Source: Alphaproteobacteria bacterium (lineage in GTDB: Bacteria; Pseudomonadota; Alphaproteobacteria; SMXP01). From it: DNA of 15,161 nt. This document shows, piece by piece, positions 14,534-15,161 of the stretch. The notes under the pieces were generated by a model. That model was not told the DNA's origin. It made no database searches and saw only the letters and a program-made list of their open reading frames with translations. The stretch covers positions 1-15,161 of the forward strand of contig JANQLI010000229.1 in the NCBI GenBank assembly GCA_028280675.1, in the 5' to 3' direction. Both the position numbers and the translations under genes were made by a program. How positions within the stretch are numbered: the stretch's first letter is position 1; each line of letters begins with the position of its first letter.

Positions 14534-15161
14534 GTGAGTTCACATCCTTCAAAGTTTATTATTAGCTGCGCCGCCCGCACAGGCAGCACCATGTTGGTCC
14601 ACCTTCTGCGATCACATCCGAACATTGTTTGCCATGGTGAAGTTTTCGCTCTAAACGCTTTAGGGCACATTCATGGGAAATATGCCCAGATGCGCCGCCA
14701 AGATCCGAAGGCTGAAACAGAATTATTGGCCCTTGCACAGAAGGATCCCAAATCCTTTCTCACCGAAGTTGTATTTGACCCTCAAGATCATAAAGCGGTT
14801 GGTTTTAAATATAAAACAGATGAAGCTTTTAACCGCAAATTGTCACATATCCGCGATCTCATTGCCGCAGATCCGGACGTAAAGATCATATACTTAGTAA
14901 GACGCAATATCCTGGATCAATATATTTCACACCATGTTGTCTTGAAAAAAACCGGAATTACCCTTCTAAAAGAACAAGAAGACCGTCCTGAGATTAAGCC
15001 CTTTGCCATAAATATTCGAAAATGCATTAAATATGCGAATGATGTTATGAGCCGACATCATGATATTACAGAACATTACAATAATCACAAAAACATAACT
15101 GTTTTCTATGAAGACCTCGTTGCTAAAAACGAGACGACATTTGACAATCTCCAAGATTTTC
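14534..15161 (+). CDS. Carbohydrate-type sulfotransferase (NodH/Stf0-like), cut by the right edge
   Basis: The frame stays open for 209 codons to the window end. Sulfotransferases move sulfate from PAPS to an acceptor. The 5'-phosphosulfate loop is IISCAARTGSTMLVHLL (9-25), near the N-terminus as expected for a cytosolic enzyme without a signal peptide. HPNIVCHGEVF (28-38) is typical of NodH-like carbohydrate sulfotransferases, and GFKYKTDEAF (90-99) follows. The 3'-phosphate motif is KIIYLVRRNILDQYISH (117-133), with Arg124 and Ser132 as likely contacts. The C-terminal part is missing. An in-frame TAA at 14522 leaves GTG at 14534 as the only start before the loop; no ribosome site precedes it. 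Base composition is far more AT-rich than the pilus region. The acceptor is probably a surface polysaccharide or glycolipid, by inference. Confidence 0.87.
   Translation, partial: MSSHPSKFIISCAARTGSTMLVHLLRSHPNIVCHGEVFALNALGHIHGKYAQMRRQDPKAETELLALAQKDPKSFLTEVVFDPQDHKAVGFKYKTDEAFNRKLSHIRDLIAADPDVKIIYLVRRNILDQYISHHVVLKKTGITLLKEQEDRPEIKPFAINIRKCIKYANDVMSRHHDITEHYNNHKNITVFYEDLVAKNETTFDNLQDF

Noticed and set aside
14673..14882. 69-codon plus-strand open frame inside the sulfotransferase gene
   Set aside because: It is in another frame of a gene with intact PAPS-binding motifs.
1..15161. CRISPR array, tRNA or rRNA gene, insertion sequence, phage or toxin-antitoxin genes
   Set aside because: No regularly spaced direct repeats, cloverleaf-like RNA, transposase or integrase motifs, or terminal inverted repeats were seen on reading both strands.

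Overview
The window looks like chromosome of an alphaproteobacterium of middling GC content. The best evidence is the gene order cpaB-cpaC-cpaD-cpaE-cpaF-tadB-tadC, with an alphaproteobacterial-type CpaD. The genus cannot be fixed from the sequence alone.

Positions 89-8026 hold a tight plus-strand operon for the export machine of a Flp/Tad (type IVc) pilus: CpaB (periplasmic, SAF domain), CpaC (outer-membrane secretin), CpaD (lipoprotein partner of the secretin), CpaE (ParA/MinD-like localisation ATPase with a receiver-like N-terminus), CpaF (the secretion ATPase) and TadB/TadC (inner-membrane platform). Gaps are 1-base overlaps to about 50 bases and almost every gene has a clear ribosome site. 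The pilin gene, the prepilin peptidase (cpaA/tadV) and the minor pilins (tadE/F/G) are not here; some may lie just left of the window. The operon ends in a strong stem-loop terminator (8068-8097). The TPR pilotin-like lipoprotein TadD follows on the opposite strand, and the same hairpin can terminate it.

Positions 9095-13186 look like ordinary housekeeping or accessory genes: an unaccompanied TAXI-type solute-binding protein (no TRAP permease next to it), a glutathione S-transferase overlapping it tail to tail by four bases, an M17 leucyl-type aminopeptidase with a full active site, a small MarR-type regulator and a 75-residue single-pass membrane protein of unknown role.

Positions 13227-15161 differ in character: clearly more AT-rich, with a minus-strand SAM-dependent methyltransferase and, divergent from it, a carbohydrate-type (NodH/Stf0-like) sulfotransferase cut by the right edge. 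This pair suggests the start of a cell-surface glycan or lipid modification locus, possibly acquired. No RNA genes, CRISPR arrays, insertion sequences or phage genes were seen. No wholly new system is proven here; the best leads are the methyltransferase/sulfotransferase module, the CpaE P-loop lacking both lysines, and the orphan TAXI protein.
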